Source: Nitrospinia bacterium | GTDB lineage: Bacteria; Nitrospinota; Nitrospinia; Nitrospinales; JAJDAT01 | Direction of reading: 5' to 3' | Length of the DNA: 64,000 bases | NCBI GenBank assembly: GCA_029261715.1 | Contig: JAJDAT010000025.1 | Location: forward strand, 310,001 to 374,000 | Shown here: piece after piece, positions 1 through 9,139 of the stretch | How positions within the stretch are numbered: position 1 is the first letter of the stretch | Layout: each line of letters opens with the position of its first letter | Notes under the pieces: generated by a model | What the model was told of the DNA's origin: nothing | The model's input: the letters and a program-made list of their open reading frames with translations, nothing else | Databases searched by the model: none | Translations under genes and position numbers: made by a program

Positions 1-164
1 TTGCGTTAGATGAATTTAGGTTTGATAAGCAAAAAATTTGGCCTAGACTCATTTGCAGATATTCAGCAAAATATTGAGTATATCAATTCATTAGTTAGAG
101 AAATTCCCATATAGGAACGAAGTTTTTCATTTTGTTTGTGATGAGATTTTTTATGGAGATTCAG
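1..164. other. Left-edge sequence, possible end of an upstream gene
   Basis: No complete gene is visible here. One frame, open from the window edge, runs without a stop to a TGA at 75-77. A second frame holds a short ATG-initiated reading (10-114) that ends in the residues NSLVREIPI. Either could be the last codons of a plus-strand gene that begins outside the window, but neither is long enough to assign. A Shine-Dalgarno GGAG at 155-158 belongs to the next gene. Confidence 0.2.
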
Positions 165-2507
165 ATGAATCATTATAGAAATATAATGCATAAATTATTC
201 GTTATGGCTGGAGTTTATATTCTTAGTTTAGGAATATGTGGAGTTGTTCCAGCTCAAGAGCTTGTATGGAAAGCCGAAGGTCCTAGCCCTAGCACGGGAG
301 GGGCGGTGGACGGCATAATTGATAAAGAAGTAGTGGGAGCTATCCAAGCGGTGACACCGCATCCAAAGAACCCGAATATCGTTTATATTGGGGCGGTTAA
401 TGGTGGCATTTGGATGACGAGCAATGCAATGGCAGCTAGTCCTTCATGGCAGAATTTAACAAAAAACCAAAAATCCTTATCAATCGGCGCGCTTGAGTTT
501 GATCCTACCGATTCGACCAATCGCACGCTGATTGCCGGGACGGGGCGCTTCAGCAGTTTTAATGGGGAAGGTGGAGCAAGGATTGGTTTGTATCGCACCG
601 TTGATGGAGGCGCTAACTGGACAACTATTGCAACTATTGATGAAAAAGGAAAACTCGTTGGGCTTAATATTTCAGGCGTTGCGCCACGCGGAAAGACTAT
701 TGTTATTTCAGCGAACACCGCTGATAGAATCGCCAATTCAGGAGTCTGGCGTAGTGTTGATGGAGGACAAATTTGGACTCAAACTTCGGGAACAAATAAA
801 CTTCCTACTGGCAGCTCATATGATCTAGTTAGCGACCCTACAAATCCTAAAACTTTATTTACAAATTTTGGATCAGGGGGAATCTACCGCAGCAAAACCA
901 ACGGCGCCACTTGGGAAAAAGTAAGTGACAAGGCTATTGATAGTATGTTGAGTCTCCAGCTTGGCAATGTAAAGATGACTGTGGGCAAGCATAATAACGT
1001 CTACATTGCGATCGTACAGTATGTAAATCATAGGGGATGGAGACTCAAGGGCGTGTTTCGATCAGGAGATGTTGGGAAAACATGGAAAAAAATGGATTTG
1101 CCGAAGATTATAGCTGGTATTCATTTCAATGGACAAGGAAACACACATTTGTCTCTTGCCGCCGACCCCAATAATCCCAATATAGTCTATATTGGCGGCG
1201 ATACTCAGCCGACTGCCAGTGAGATTGGAGCAATAGAATATTCTGGTCGCCTTTTTCGTGGAGACGCCTCTAAACCTCCTGGAAAGCAGTGGGTGCACCT
1301 GACTAACTCAAGCTCTTTGCCTTTTCGAAGCGATTTTCCTAATTACCCTAAAGGAGGCGGCACCGCCAGTAATAGCGCACCGCATGCCGATTCACGCGAT
1401 ATGGACTTCGCAGTGAATGGAGTACTCATTGAAGGAGACGACGGGGGTATTTATCGGAGGACCCTACCGGAAAATAATAAAGGAGACTGGTTTTCCATGA
1501 ATGGAAACCTTCAGATCACAGAGTTTCATAGCGTAGTGTGGGATTCTAATTCAAATATTATTATCGGAGGCGCGCAAGATAATGGAACGCCTCAGCAGTT
1601 AAGGTCTTCAAACGTCCGTTGGAAAAACGTTTTCAATAATGATGGAGGCGATGTCGCCGTTGACGACTCCAGCGCTCCAGGGGAGTCTACCCGTTATTGG
1701 AGCTCCCAGGGACTCGAGAACTTTCATCGATCTACCTATGATTCTTTAAACGTATGGCAGTCTGAGAAGCCTCCAATGCTGAATGTTGTTAGTGGGCAAT
1801 CGAATTATAGAAAAAGTCATACTACGCCTATTGAACTCAATTCGATAGATCCCAGAAGAATTATTTTTGGATTTGCAAGTTCGGTTTATGAATCATTGGA
1901 TCAAGGGGATACTCTTTCTGAAATCGGGCCTGGAATCCGTGCGAATACTGGAGGTAAGGATACCATAGCTTATGGAGCCGCAGGTAATCCGGACATTATT
2001 TACGTGGGAGGTGGAAAAACTAATAATGATGGAGAAAAAGTCTACATACGCACCGCGAAATATCCCAAGTTCTTGAAAGAATCTACAGCCTACCCTGGAA
2101 CTAAGAGAGTTGTGGGTATTTCTAATGATTCAAATCACCCTAATATCGCTTATGTTATTGATAAGACCCACGTTTATCGCACTATAAATACGGGAGCTGC
2201 TTGGTCGGAAATTACTGGGAACCTAATGAAGCTCAAACCAGGGGCTTTAAGGTCAATTGCCCTTAGTATGCGAGTACTTGGCGGCGAAGTTGTTGTTGGT
2301 AGCGATACTGGCGTGTTTAGCGCTCTCGGACCTACTTTTAAAAATTGGAGTCGATTAGGCACAGGTCTTCCTACTATCCCTGTGTTAGAACTTGAATATG
2401 ATAAATCGGATAACCTTCTTTTGGCCGGTACGCTTGGGCGCGGCGCCTGGACATTGAAATTTAACAGCCCTAAGGCTTTACCTTGGTTGAGGTTGCTCTT
2501 GGATTAG
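165..2507 (+). CDS. Secreted BNR/sortilin-type beta-propeller protein
   Basis: A large exported protein of about 780 residues. The ATG at 165 is chosen because GGAG lies six bases upstream and a signal peptide ending near VVPAQ follows; an upstream in-frame TTG at 132 has no such support. From about residue 145 the chain repeats Asp-box-like motifs such as YRTVDGGANW, RSVDGGQIW and RSGDVGKTW. These are typical of BNR/VPS10-like (sialidase-fold) beta-propellers. Such proteins usually bind glycans or other proteins, or make up part of glycoside hydrolases. No catalytic set was recognised, so the activity is unknown. It is probably periplasmic or extracellular and lies upstream of two more exported proteins. 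Confidence 0.75.
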   Translation: MNHYRNIMHKLFVMAGVYILSLGICGVVPAQELVWKAEGPSPSTGGAVDGIIDKEVVGAIQAVTPHPKNPNIVYIGAVNGGIWMTSNAMAASPSWQNLTKNQKSLSIGALEFDPTDSTNRTLIAGTGRFSSFNGEGGARIGLYRTVDGGANWTTIATIDEKGKLVGLNISGVAPRGKTIVISANTADRIANSGVWRSVDGGQIWTQTSGTNKLPTGSSYDLVSDPTNPKTLFTNFGSGGIYRSKTNGATWEKVSDKAIDSMLSLQLGNVKMTVGKHNNVYIAIVQYVNHRGWRLKGVFRSGDVGKTWKKMDLPKIIAGIHFNGQGNTHLSLAADPNNPNIVYIGGDTQPTASEIGAIEYSGRLFRGDASKPPGKQWVHLTNSSSLPFRSDFPNYPKGGGTASNSAPHADSRDMDFAVNGVLIEGDDGGIYRRTLPENNKGDWFSMNGNLQITEFHSVVWDSNSNIIIGGAQDNGTPQQLRSSNVRWKNVFNNDGGDVAVDDSSAPGESTRYWSSQGLENFHRSTYDSLNVWQSEKPPMLNVVSGQSNYRKSHTTPIELNSIDPRRIIFGFASSVYESLDQGDTLSEIGPGIRANTGGKDTIAYGAAGNPDIIYVGGGKTNNDGEKVYIRTAKYPKFLKESTAYPGTKRVVGISNDSNHPNIAYVIDKTHVYRTINTGAAWSEITGNLMKLKPGALRSIALSMRVLGGEVVVGSDTGVFSALGPTFKNWSRLGTGLPTIPVLELEYDKSDNLLLAGTLGRGAWTLKFNSPKALPWLRLLLD

Positions 2508-2568
2508 TTTTTCTATAAAAAAAGACCCATTTGAAATTACTATAAAATCGCCAATCAGGAGATTTCTT

Positions 2569-2964
2569 ATGCGCAATAAAACTCATAAATTGAAAAAGAT
2601 GACAAGCCGTGCTCTAAGAGTTTATGGGGAATGGTCGAAAGTAATCTGTCGAGTTGTTTTAGCCTTTCTTCTATTTTTTCCTAGTATAAATTTAGATTCT
2701 AAAATGGTAGAAGCGCAGGATAGTATTCATTTGGCTATTTGCAATGTAGAAACGGTTGGTCCTGAAGATGGGAAAGTTACATTTAAACTCAATTGCAAAG
2801 GATTTAAGTCAATAATGACTGCAAGAAAAGATCAGCAAAAGGATATGTTAGCTGTGGGGCTCACTGCAATAGCTTTCGACAAAAAGGTTACAGTTTATTA
2901 CAAAAAACCGAAGAGTGGTTCAACTGATTGGCCAGAAATTAGCGGACTTCATATAATGCGGTAA
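2569..2964 (+). CDS. Small exported protein, OB-fold-like C-terminus
   Basis: A 131-residue protein with a basic N-terminus, a hydrophobic segment at about residues 27-43 and a likely cleavage region near VEAQD. AGGAG sits seven bases before the ATG. The mature part contains LAICNVETVGPEDGKV, two cysteines, MLAVGLTAIAFDKKVTVYY and a closing WPEISGLHIM. That pattern, an alanine-rich helix followed by a strand and a Trp-Pro turn, resembles small secreted OB-fold proteins related to AB5-toxin B subunits. The resemblance is from memory of the family pattern and is not proven. It sits between two propeller proteins in the same direction, with short spacers, so co-expression is plausible. Confidence 0.6.
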   Translation: MRNKTHKLKKMTSRALRVYGEWSKVICRVVLAFLLFFPSINLDSKMVEAQDSIHLAICNVETVGPEDGKVTFKLNCKGFKSIMTARKDQQKDMLAVGLTAIAFDKKVTVYYKKPKSGSTDWPEISGLHIMR

Positions 2965-2992
2965 CTGAAGTTTTTAAAATCGGGAGATTGAT

Positions 2993-4027
2993 ATGAACAG
3001 AATCCAAATCCGAAAAAATATTTTTATTTTATTTGGATTGGTTATTCTCATAAATACCTCATGCTTGTCGTTTCGAGACGAACCTTCTATTAATGGTTTC
3101 CAGTTTATATCGGGAGTTGTCGTTGCGCATGATCGTAATGAAGCTTATGTAATGAATCCAGATGGAGGGGTCGACGCTATTGATCTTTCTTCCGGAGCAG
3201 TTGCCTGGACAACAATGGAAGCTTCTAAGCCCCTCGCGCTAAACGGGAATTTATTAATTTGCCAGGTAGAGTCTTCCGGAGTAAAGAAAAAGAATCGGTT
3301 AGTCTTAGTTGCTCTAAATATTCATGGCCATGGAGATCCGGCAGTCGCAGGGAGAATGGATTTACCTCCTGAAGTCATTGTATCAATCGATGAAAAGTTA
3401 AATAGCTCGTTCTTTGCAAGCGCCCAGCCTTCAGGGAACGATGCGGTCATTTTCTGGGAGTATATTTATCATCCAATAAAAGGCGTTCGGCCAGAAAACA
3501 GATTCCCACTAGTCGATCAAGAAAACATTGAGATGGGTACAATGCCAAGAACAGTGAATAGTTCGATAACAACTGGAGCGCTACAAATGAATCTCACGTC
3601 TGGCATAGTTTCTCCTTTATCAACGAAGACAGAATTAACCGCTCCAAAACCATATCAATTAAAAAGTATTAATGAAAAAGGACGTATCGTTGGCGTTAAG
3701 GGTCGTCAATTTGTATCGATGGATGACAACATTATTTTGAATAGCGAACGAATCAATAACGACACAGTATGGAATAAATACAAATGGACTATTTTTGATC
3801 GTTCATCGAACCAACTTTTAGGAGAAATGAGGAATCATTATTCGGCAACTCCCTTTTTTTTGGCGGGCTCCCTGCTTGTATATAATACGAATCTTTTTAT
3901 TAGAAGGATTAATAATGAATTGGTTGGAGAATCTACTAAGATTAGAGCAGTCGATTTGAATACCGGTCAAGAGCTATGGGGTAAGGAGATTCGAGACACT
4001 AAATACTACGGACCTTTTCCGCACTAA
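2993..4027 (+). CDS. PQQ-like beta-propeller protein, possible lipoprotein
   Basis: 344 residues, with GGGAG upstream of the ATG. The N-terminus is a hydrophobic signal ending ILINTSC, so Cys24 could be lipidated, although Asn at -3 makes this a poor lipobox. The body has PQQ/Trp-docking repeat features: VDAIDLSSGAVAW near residue 55 and IRAVDLNTGQELW near the C-terminus, where a strand ends in D-x-x-[ST]-G-x-x-x-W. Similar propellers act as periplasmic scaffolds (BamB-like) or redox enzymes. No cofactor residues can be assigned. It is the third exported protein in a row and is followed by a weak hairpin terminator. Confidence 0.6.
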   Translation: MNRIQIRKNIFILFGLVILINTSCLSFRDEPSINGFQFISGVVVAHDRNEAYVMNPDGGVDAIDLSSGAVAWTTMEASKPLALNGNLLICQVESSGVKKKNRLVLVALNIHGHGDPAVAGRMDLPPEVIVSIDEKLNSSFFASAQPSGNDAVIFWEYIYHPIKGVRPENRFPLVDQENIEMGTMPRTVNSSITTGALQMNLTSGIVSPLSTKTELTAPKPYQLKSINEKGRIVGVKGRQFVSMDDNIILNSERINNDTVWNKYKWTIFDRSSNQLLGEMRNHYSATPFFLAGSLLVYNTNLFIRRINNELVGESTKIRAVDLNTGQELWGKEIRDTKYYGPFPH

Positions 4028-4029
4028 CT

Positions 4030-4076
4030 AAGTAAAACTTAATCACCTTGGGGAATTAAGCGAAGTTTACTTTTTT
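4030..4076 (+). terminator. Weak hairpin terminator
   Basis: AAGTAAAACTT at 4030-4040 can pair with AAGTTTACTT at 4063-4072 with one bulged A, followed by a run of T. The loop is long (22 bases), so this is a weak candidate for ending the exported-protein cluster. Confidence 0.35.
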
Positions 4077-4376
4077 GAAAATGAATTAATGAGGCGTGTT
4101 TAATTCGTATTCACATTTTAATTGATAGTGGTTGGATATGAAAACTCCAGAAAGAATTAGAAAGATTTATGTGATTCATTAAAATTATGAAGTAACAAAA
4201 ACAACAGAGTAGTCGGTTGCCTCGTTTTCACTATATAAATCCCACTCGTGGATTGGAACCCTATTTTTCTTAGGGCTACAAAATTGAATAAAATTTTAGA
4301 TAGTGTATTATTTTTAAGTATTTCTTGAATCTTTCCTAGTTAAATTTTTTTAATCAGTTTTTAATTCTATTGATCT
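4077..4376. other. Intergenic spacer, no gene seen
   Basis: AT-rich spacer between the exported-protein cluster and the SGNH-TPR gene. A five-pair hairpin (CCCTA/TAGGG) lies near 4260-4276. No convincing ORF, promoter or RNA gene was identified. Confidence 0.5.
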
Positions 4377-6365
4377 TTGATTTTTAAATCTATTTTTTAT
4401 TTTCTTGCGGCGATTTTGTTGACAGCGTATTTAATGGAAGGAATAATTAGATTCTTTATTCCTCAAAAAATTGTCCCCACAATGACATCTTCGGTTTTTG
4501 GTATCCAAAATGGGCTGAAGAAGGATTTCAAAGCTATTTTAAATCATTGGGATAGTTTCTCTTACCAAGTGATTACTAATAGCAAACATTTGCGTTCTTC
4601 TCGGGAGATTTCTTATAAAAAAAACAAAGGTGTTTTTCGTATTTTATGTTTAGGAGATTCTATTCTTTTTGGCTATGGAGTTAACAATCAAGAAACTTTT
4701 TCTTATTACTTGGAAGAGGCGCTAAATAAACAAGCAAAAGATATTCACTATGAAGTAATTAACGCAAGTGTTCCCGGATGGGGACCCGTTGAGTACCTTT
4801 TGTTTTTGCAAAACGAAGGTTATAAGTATCAACCAGATATAGTTATTACTAGTAACTTTAGCGATGACTTTGATGAGTTGTCTTCAAATCGTATCGTATT
4901 TGAAAAAATTAAAAATGAAAAACTTGAGAAATTGGAAAAGGTTTTTTTAGATGGATTTCGTCTTAAACCTTTGACTTCAGATTGGCAGAATCTTATTTTT
5001 AACGGAGTTTTTCGAAATCGAATATACGATAAGTTAGGCCTGTCGTCTCATTTATTAAGTCTTTTGAGAAATACAACTAATCAGTTAGTAACTGAGCGAA
5101 ACGGCCAGAGTCGCTCGTTTATCGCACAGTGGATCGCTAGTCGTGGGTTAGAAAATGAGCAAAATTTTGAGTGGATTCTCCCTCAAAGAAAATTTAGTTC
5201 CGTACAAATTAAACAGATTTTGAATCAATGGGGGAAAATTGATAACGATCAATCGCTTTTAGATAAAACAGGAAATTTATTAGAATATTATAGCGTCTTA
5301 GATGAGATTTCACGTTGGGCTCAGTTGCATAAAGTTCCTTGGCTAATCCTAAACCTTCCGGTATTTCAAGAAGTTTTGAAATTGAAAAATGATGCGTCAA
5401 TTGACTATCAATCTAACGCTAAAATTTTTTATTCTTTAAACTTACTCTCAGATTTCATCCATTATCAGGAGAATACTTCCGAGTTGCTTTTCTTTCCTGG
5501 AGATAACCACTGGACTCCTGCAGGACATAGGCTAGTTGCTTTATTAGTTGAATATTATTTAGTAGAAAAAGGGCTCATCAAAAATAATAATCCTTTACAA
5601 GTTCATGGAGGTGGTATTGCTGAGGCTCAACTAGAAATAATCAAAGCTAACCAAAAAATCTCAACTCAATTAAGCGCTCATCCGAAGTGGTCTTTTATAC
5701 AAGCCGTCATCTTTAAAAATATTGGATTAGAAACTCAGGCTTTGCAAATGTTCAAGAAATATTTGAAACATTTTCCGGATGACTCTGAAACTTATTTCCA
5801 AATGGGGCTACTTTTTTTAAATAAGGAAATTTATGATAATGCGACTAGGTATTTAGAATTGGCGGCAATTCCTGGCGCAAAGACTCAAGCTCGGGCTTTA
5901 GTAAAACTCGTTGAAGTTTATTTGGCGCAAAAGGACTTTGATAAAACTTTGGAAGTTTTAACACGAGCGGAAAAACTTGGAGGCTCACTTAAACCTGAGG
6001 TTTACAATAAAATGGGACAGGTGTTTCTAGCCAAACGAAATACTAAAAAAGCTGAGTATTATTTCAAATTGGCAATCCGTCATAGACCAGAATTCTCTGG
6101 TTACCGAATAAATTATGGAAACTTTCTTATTCTTACAATGCGTTACCTAGAAGCTGTAGACCAGTTTAAGCTTGCTTTAAAAAACAATCCAGGGTGGATT
6201 TTAGCTTTAGAAGGCTTAGGAGGGGCTTACTGGAAACTAGGTGATCGTGAGAGGGCTATGGCTTGTTTTAAGGAGATAATTAGGCTAGATCCAAGTAACG
6301 AAATGGCCTTAGAAACGCTAAGGTTTTTAGAGAAATCATCCACTGTAACTTCATTAGAGAAGTAA
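4377..6365 (+). CDS. Membrane-anchored SGNH-hydrolase-like protein with TPR tail
   Basis: 662 residues starting at a TTG. There is no good Shine-Dalgarno, but the start is kept because it gives the N-terminal membrane anchor (residues 1-28). An SGNH/GDSL fold follows: RILCLGDSILFGYG near residue 93 supplies the nucleophile block, and GDNHWTPAGH near residue 376 supplies the Asp-x-His block. Residues about 395-655 are tandem TPR helices with repeats such as ETYFQMGLLFLNKEIYDNA. SGNH enzymes of this layout are usually esterases or O-acyltransferase partners acting on surface glycans, and the TPR part may recruit partners. The substrate is unknown. It stands alone and converges on the threonine aldolase gene. 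Confidence 0.75.
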   Translation: MIFKSIFYFLAAILLTAYLMEGIIRFFIPQKIVPTMTSSVFGIQNGLKKDFKAILNHWDSFSYQVITNSKHLRSSREISYKKNKGVFRILCLGDSILFGYGVNNQETFSYYLEEALNKQAKDIHYEVINASVPGWGPVEYLLFLQNEGYKYQPDIVITSNFSDDFDELSSNRIVFEKIKNEKLEKLEKVFLDGFRLKPLTSDWQNLIFNGVFRNRIYDKLGLSSHLLSLLRNTTNQLVTERNGQSRSFIAQWIASRGLENEQNFEWILPQRKFSSVQIKQILNQWGKIDNDQSLLDKTGNLLEYYSVLDEISRWAQLHKVPWLILNLPVFQEVLKLKNDASIDYQSNAKIFYSLNLLSDFIHYQENTSELLFFPGDNHWTPAGHRLVALLVEYYLVEKGLIKNNNPLQVHGGGIAEAQLEIIKANQKISTQLSAHPKWSFIQAVIFKNIGLETQALQMFKKYLKHFPDDSETYFQMGLLFLNKEIYDNATRYLELAAIPGAKTQARALVKLVEVYLAQKDFDKTLEVLTRAEKLGGSLKPEVYNKMGQVFLAKRNTKKAEYYFKLAIRHRPEFSGYRINYGNFLILTMRYLEAVDQFKLALKNNPGWILALEGLGGAYWKLGDRERAMACFKEIIRLDPSNEMALETLRFLEKSSTVTSLEK

Positions 6366-6382
6366 ACTCTTGAGAATGAAGT

Positions 6383-7420
6383 TTATTCGTCCAATATTTC
6401 TTGTATTGCTTTGGCGGCGGGTAGGGCTTGATCTTTTGAAACTCCACGATGAAAAACAGCGCGAAAAAAGCCTGGTTGTGTTTCAAGGATTTTAACCCCT
6501 CGGTCACCTAGTTTAGCGACAAACTCTTGGCCGCTAATTTTATTTGAATTCATTCCAAAAAACACAATATTCGATTGAACTTGTTTTAGATCAATTTTAA
6601 TGACTGGTATTTTTGAAATTGTTTTGGAGAATATCTTAGCGTTTTCATGATCCTCATGCAGGCGTTTAGATTGTTTTTCTAAAGCAATGAGACCTGAGGC
6701 GGCAAGGTGGCCACACTGGCGCATACCTCCACCTAACATTTTACGATTTTTTTTCGCTTTCGTAATAAACTCTTTGCTTCCGCAAATGATAGAACCAACC
6801 GGAGCTGATAATCCTTTTGAAAGACTAAACATTACTGTGTCTACATGTTGGGTTATTTTTTTTACGTCGACTTTTAATGCAGTTGCGGCATTAAAAATCC
6901 TCGCTCCATCTAAATGAATTTTAAGATTATTCTTTTTTCCTAAAGTGGCAACTTCTGCCATATAGTCGATTCCTATTGGGCTTCCGTAACAAAAGTTATG
7001 GGTGTTCTCTAAACAAATTAAACGCGTAGGTGGATAATGAATATTGGTATGTCGCACTGCGAGTTCCAGCTTTTCTAGAGATATGGTGCCATCGTCTTTG
7101 TTGGATAAAATGCAAGGGTGAACCCCACCAAGAGCGGATATTCCTCCAACTTCATTGACAAAAATATGGGATCTATCTCCCAAGATTATTTCATCGCCTC
7201 TACCGCAATGAGTTAAAACCGAAACTAAATTTCCCATTGTTCCACTTGGCAGGAAGAGAGAAGATTCTTTTCCAAGTTTTTTCGCGGCGGTTTCTTGTAA
7301 TTCATTTATAGTGGGGTCTTCGTCGAAAACGTCGTCGCCAACAGTGGCGTTTTTCATCGCTTCTCGCATCTCGTCTGTTGGTTGAGTGAATGTGTCGCTC
7401 CGCAGATCAATTATGTCCAT
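6383..7420 (-). CDS. ltaE: Low-specificity L-threonine aldolase
   Basis: A 345-residue PLP-dependent fold-type I enzyme that splits L-threonine or L-allo-threonine into glycine and acetaldehyde. Family signatures are present: the opening DLRSDTFTQPT, SGTMGNLV near residue 60, HLDGARIFNA with the PLP-contacting Asp171, and FSLSKGL with the likely Schiff-base Lys202. Length is normal for the family. GAGGAAATTAATG gives a good ribosome site and start. The gene overlaps the end of the upstream small membrane-protein gene by 14 bases, so the two are probably translated together. The enzyme is cytoplasmic and supplies glycine or degrades threonine. Confidence 0.93.
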   Translation of the reverse strand: MDIIDLRSDTFTQPTDEMREAMKNATVGDDVFDEDPTINELQETAAKKLGKESSLFLPSGTMGNLVSVLTHCGRGDEIILGDRSHIFVNEVGGISALGGVHPCILSNKDDGTISLEKLELAVRHTNIHYPPTRLICLENTHNFCYGSPIGIDYMAEVATLGKKNNLKIHLDGARIFNAATALKVDVKKITQHVDTVMFSLSKGLSAPVGSIICGSKEFITKAKKNRKMLGGGMRQCGHLAASGLIALEKQSKRLHEDHENAKIFSKTISKIPVIKIDLKQVQSNIVFFGMNSNKISGQEFVAKLGDRGVKILETQPGFFRAVFHRGVSKDQALPAAKAIQEILDE

Positions 7421-7757
7421 TAATTTCCTCTGGCGGACTTTGAGTTTCTTTTTCTTTTATTTGACGATTTTTTTTGATTCGATAGTAAACCAGAGAGATA
7501 AAAAAAGTTGGCGCAATAAACCCTGTCAATAAAATTGTTTGAACTTTTTCAGCTGTAAAGCCAAGAGCAACCAAGCCTCTAAACTCTTGCTGTGCCGAAA
7601 ATGCGGTGATTGCCGCGACGATGAGCATGTAACCTTTTACTTTTGATCCTTGCTCTCCAGGAAAAACGATAACCTGGGCTACAAAGTTCAAACCAAGGAA
7701 AACTATCCCGTTCAAAAACATTATGTAGATGATTGTATTTTGGTCTTCAGTCAACAT
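7407..7757 (-). CDS. Small three-helix membrane protein, unknown
   Basis: 116 residues with three probable membrane helices (about 11-33, 41-60 and 73-92) and a charged, lysine-rich cytoplasmic tail. No family was recognised. The 14-base overlap with the downstream threonine aldolase suggests a two-gene unit but says nothing clear about function. The stop lies inside the aldolase start region. Confidence 0.6.
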   Translation of the reverse strand: MLTEDQNTIIYIMFLNGIVFLGLNFVAQVIVFPGEQGSKVKGYMLIVAAITAFSAQQEFRGLVALGFTAEKVQTILLTGFIAPTFFISLVYYRIKKNRQIKEKETQSPPEEINGHN

Positions 7758-7850
7758 TTAAAGAATAGTAAAAGATTTCGAATAGCTCTATTTTATCTCT
7801 TTGAGTGGTGGGAAGGAAAGAAGATATTATATTGCTGCAAACAAAAAAAA

Positions 7851-7878
7851 GCCCGGAAAGGCATTAACCTTTCCGGGC
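7851..7878 (-). terminator. Strong intrinsic terminator of the porin gene
   Basis: GCCCGGAAAGG (7851-7861) pairs perfectly with CCTTTCCGGGC (7868-7878) around a six-base loop. On the minus strand it is followed by a run of eight T. It ends the porin transcript, whose stop codon is 18 bases upstream. Confidence 0.9.
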
Positions 7879-7895
7879 TTTATAAAACGAAAGTC

Positions 7896-9029
7896 TTAGA
7901 AATAAAACAAGGCGTTCAATGCGATAGTATCTTGACTATCATCGGCAACACCTTCATCGTCGAACACATTTGCATCAGAGTCATCATGGCGGTATTCGCC
8001 TCGAATAACAAAGTTGTTATGAATTCGGATTTCTGGAGTTACAGTAAAAGCTACTAACTCTTGTACTGTTCCAGAGCGGAAACCGTCTTCATCATCAAAA
8101 TATTCAGCACGGAGATTCAAAGAAAAGTAGTTGTTAAAATCATGGCGAAGAATTCCTGCAACTCCAAACCATTCTGCGTCAAATCCAGCGCCTAAAGCGT
8201 TATCTTCAGATCCGTACACGACGTCTACGTTTAGCAAGGTAGAATCGGTGAAATTAATTTCTCCAACGAAATCATAAAAATTACGGAAGTCATCTGAATT
8301 ACTAGCATCGCCAGTTTGAACTTCTGGACCGCCAAAGTAGTTAAAATAAAGAGCGACATTATTCATAGGAGCTACAGAAATTTGCGCGCCTATAGATTTT
8401 GCGTCGTTATCTTCAGATGTATTATCTTGACCGTTAGCTACAAAAAATTGTAATCCAACCATATCGTTCAAAGCATAATTTGCGCGGATACCCGTGTGAG
8501 TGAAAGGGCCAAAGCTAAAAGCAAAAGTTCTAGAAAAGTTGTAATTGAACCCGTCATATCCGTCCATTACTTCAGAACCGATATTAGTAGCAAATTTACC
8601 GAAATCTAATTGCAATCCATTGCCAACTGGAACGTTATAGGAAACGAATGCGATTTGAACATCAAATTCATCGTCGGAGACGTCAGTGCCGGCAACGTTT
8701 GGTCCTCTAGAAGATTTATTAACTTCTGGTTGGCTAAAACCATAGGTTAAATCAACTCTAAATCCAATATCGCCTTTTTTAGATGCGTCTTTTGAGAGAG
8801 ATAATTCCCCATTATCAAATTTAAATGCATTGTCGTCTGTATCATAAACACGAAATGCATTTACGCCGGTCGAAGGTTTGTTTAAGTTATAAGAATATGA
8901 AGATGTGGCGAAACCATGGACTTCTATATCTTTTAATAACTCTAAAGATGATTCAGCTTGAGCAGAACCAGATAATGCCGGCATAGCGAGTAAGCAAGCC
9001 AGGGCATAGCTAAATATTTTTTTCATCAC
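7896..9029 (-). CDS. OmpL-like outer-membrane porin (beta-barrel, BBP2 type)
   Basis: 377 residues with a strong GGAGG Shine-Dalgarno, a classical signal peptide ending SGSAQA, and a mature chain starting ESSLELLKDIEVHGFATSSYSYNLN. The remainder alternates polar and aromatic residues in beta-strands and ends in Phe (NALFYF), as expected for insertion by the BAM complex. Features such as DFGKFATNIGSEVMDG match the putative beta-barrel porin-2 (OmpL-like) family. Acidic turns rich in Asp are frequent, which would favour cations or fit saline habitats. It probably allows diffusion of small solutes. It is monocistronic with its own strong terminator and neighbours an ammonium channel. Confidence 0.85.
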   Translation of the reverse strand: MMKKIFSYALACLLAMPALSGSAQAESSLELLKDIEVHGFATSSYSYNLNKPSTGVNAFRVYDTDDNAFKFDNGELSLSKDASKKGDIGFRVDLTYGFSQPEVNKSSRGPNVAGTDVSDDEFDVQIAFVSYNVPVGNGLQLDFGKFATNIGSEVMDGYDGFNYNFSRTFAFSFGPFTHTGIRANYALNDMVGLQFFVANGQDNTSEDNDAKSIGAQISVAPMNNVALYFNYFGGPEVQTGDASNSDDFRNFYDFVGEINFTDSTLLNVDVVYGSEDNALGAGFDAEWFGVAGILRHDFNNYFSLNLRAEYFDDEDGFRSGTVQELVAFTVTPEIRIHNNFVIRGEYRHDDSDANVFDDEGVADDSQDTIALNALFYF

Positions 9030-9139
9030 GCTCCTCCTCCAAAGCGGTAGAATTTTATAAATTTATTGAAATTACTTTAAACTTATAGTTAATGTCAATA
9101 TTAGTCAACCTATATTTAAATTACGGAATTGTAACATGT

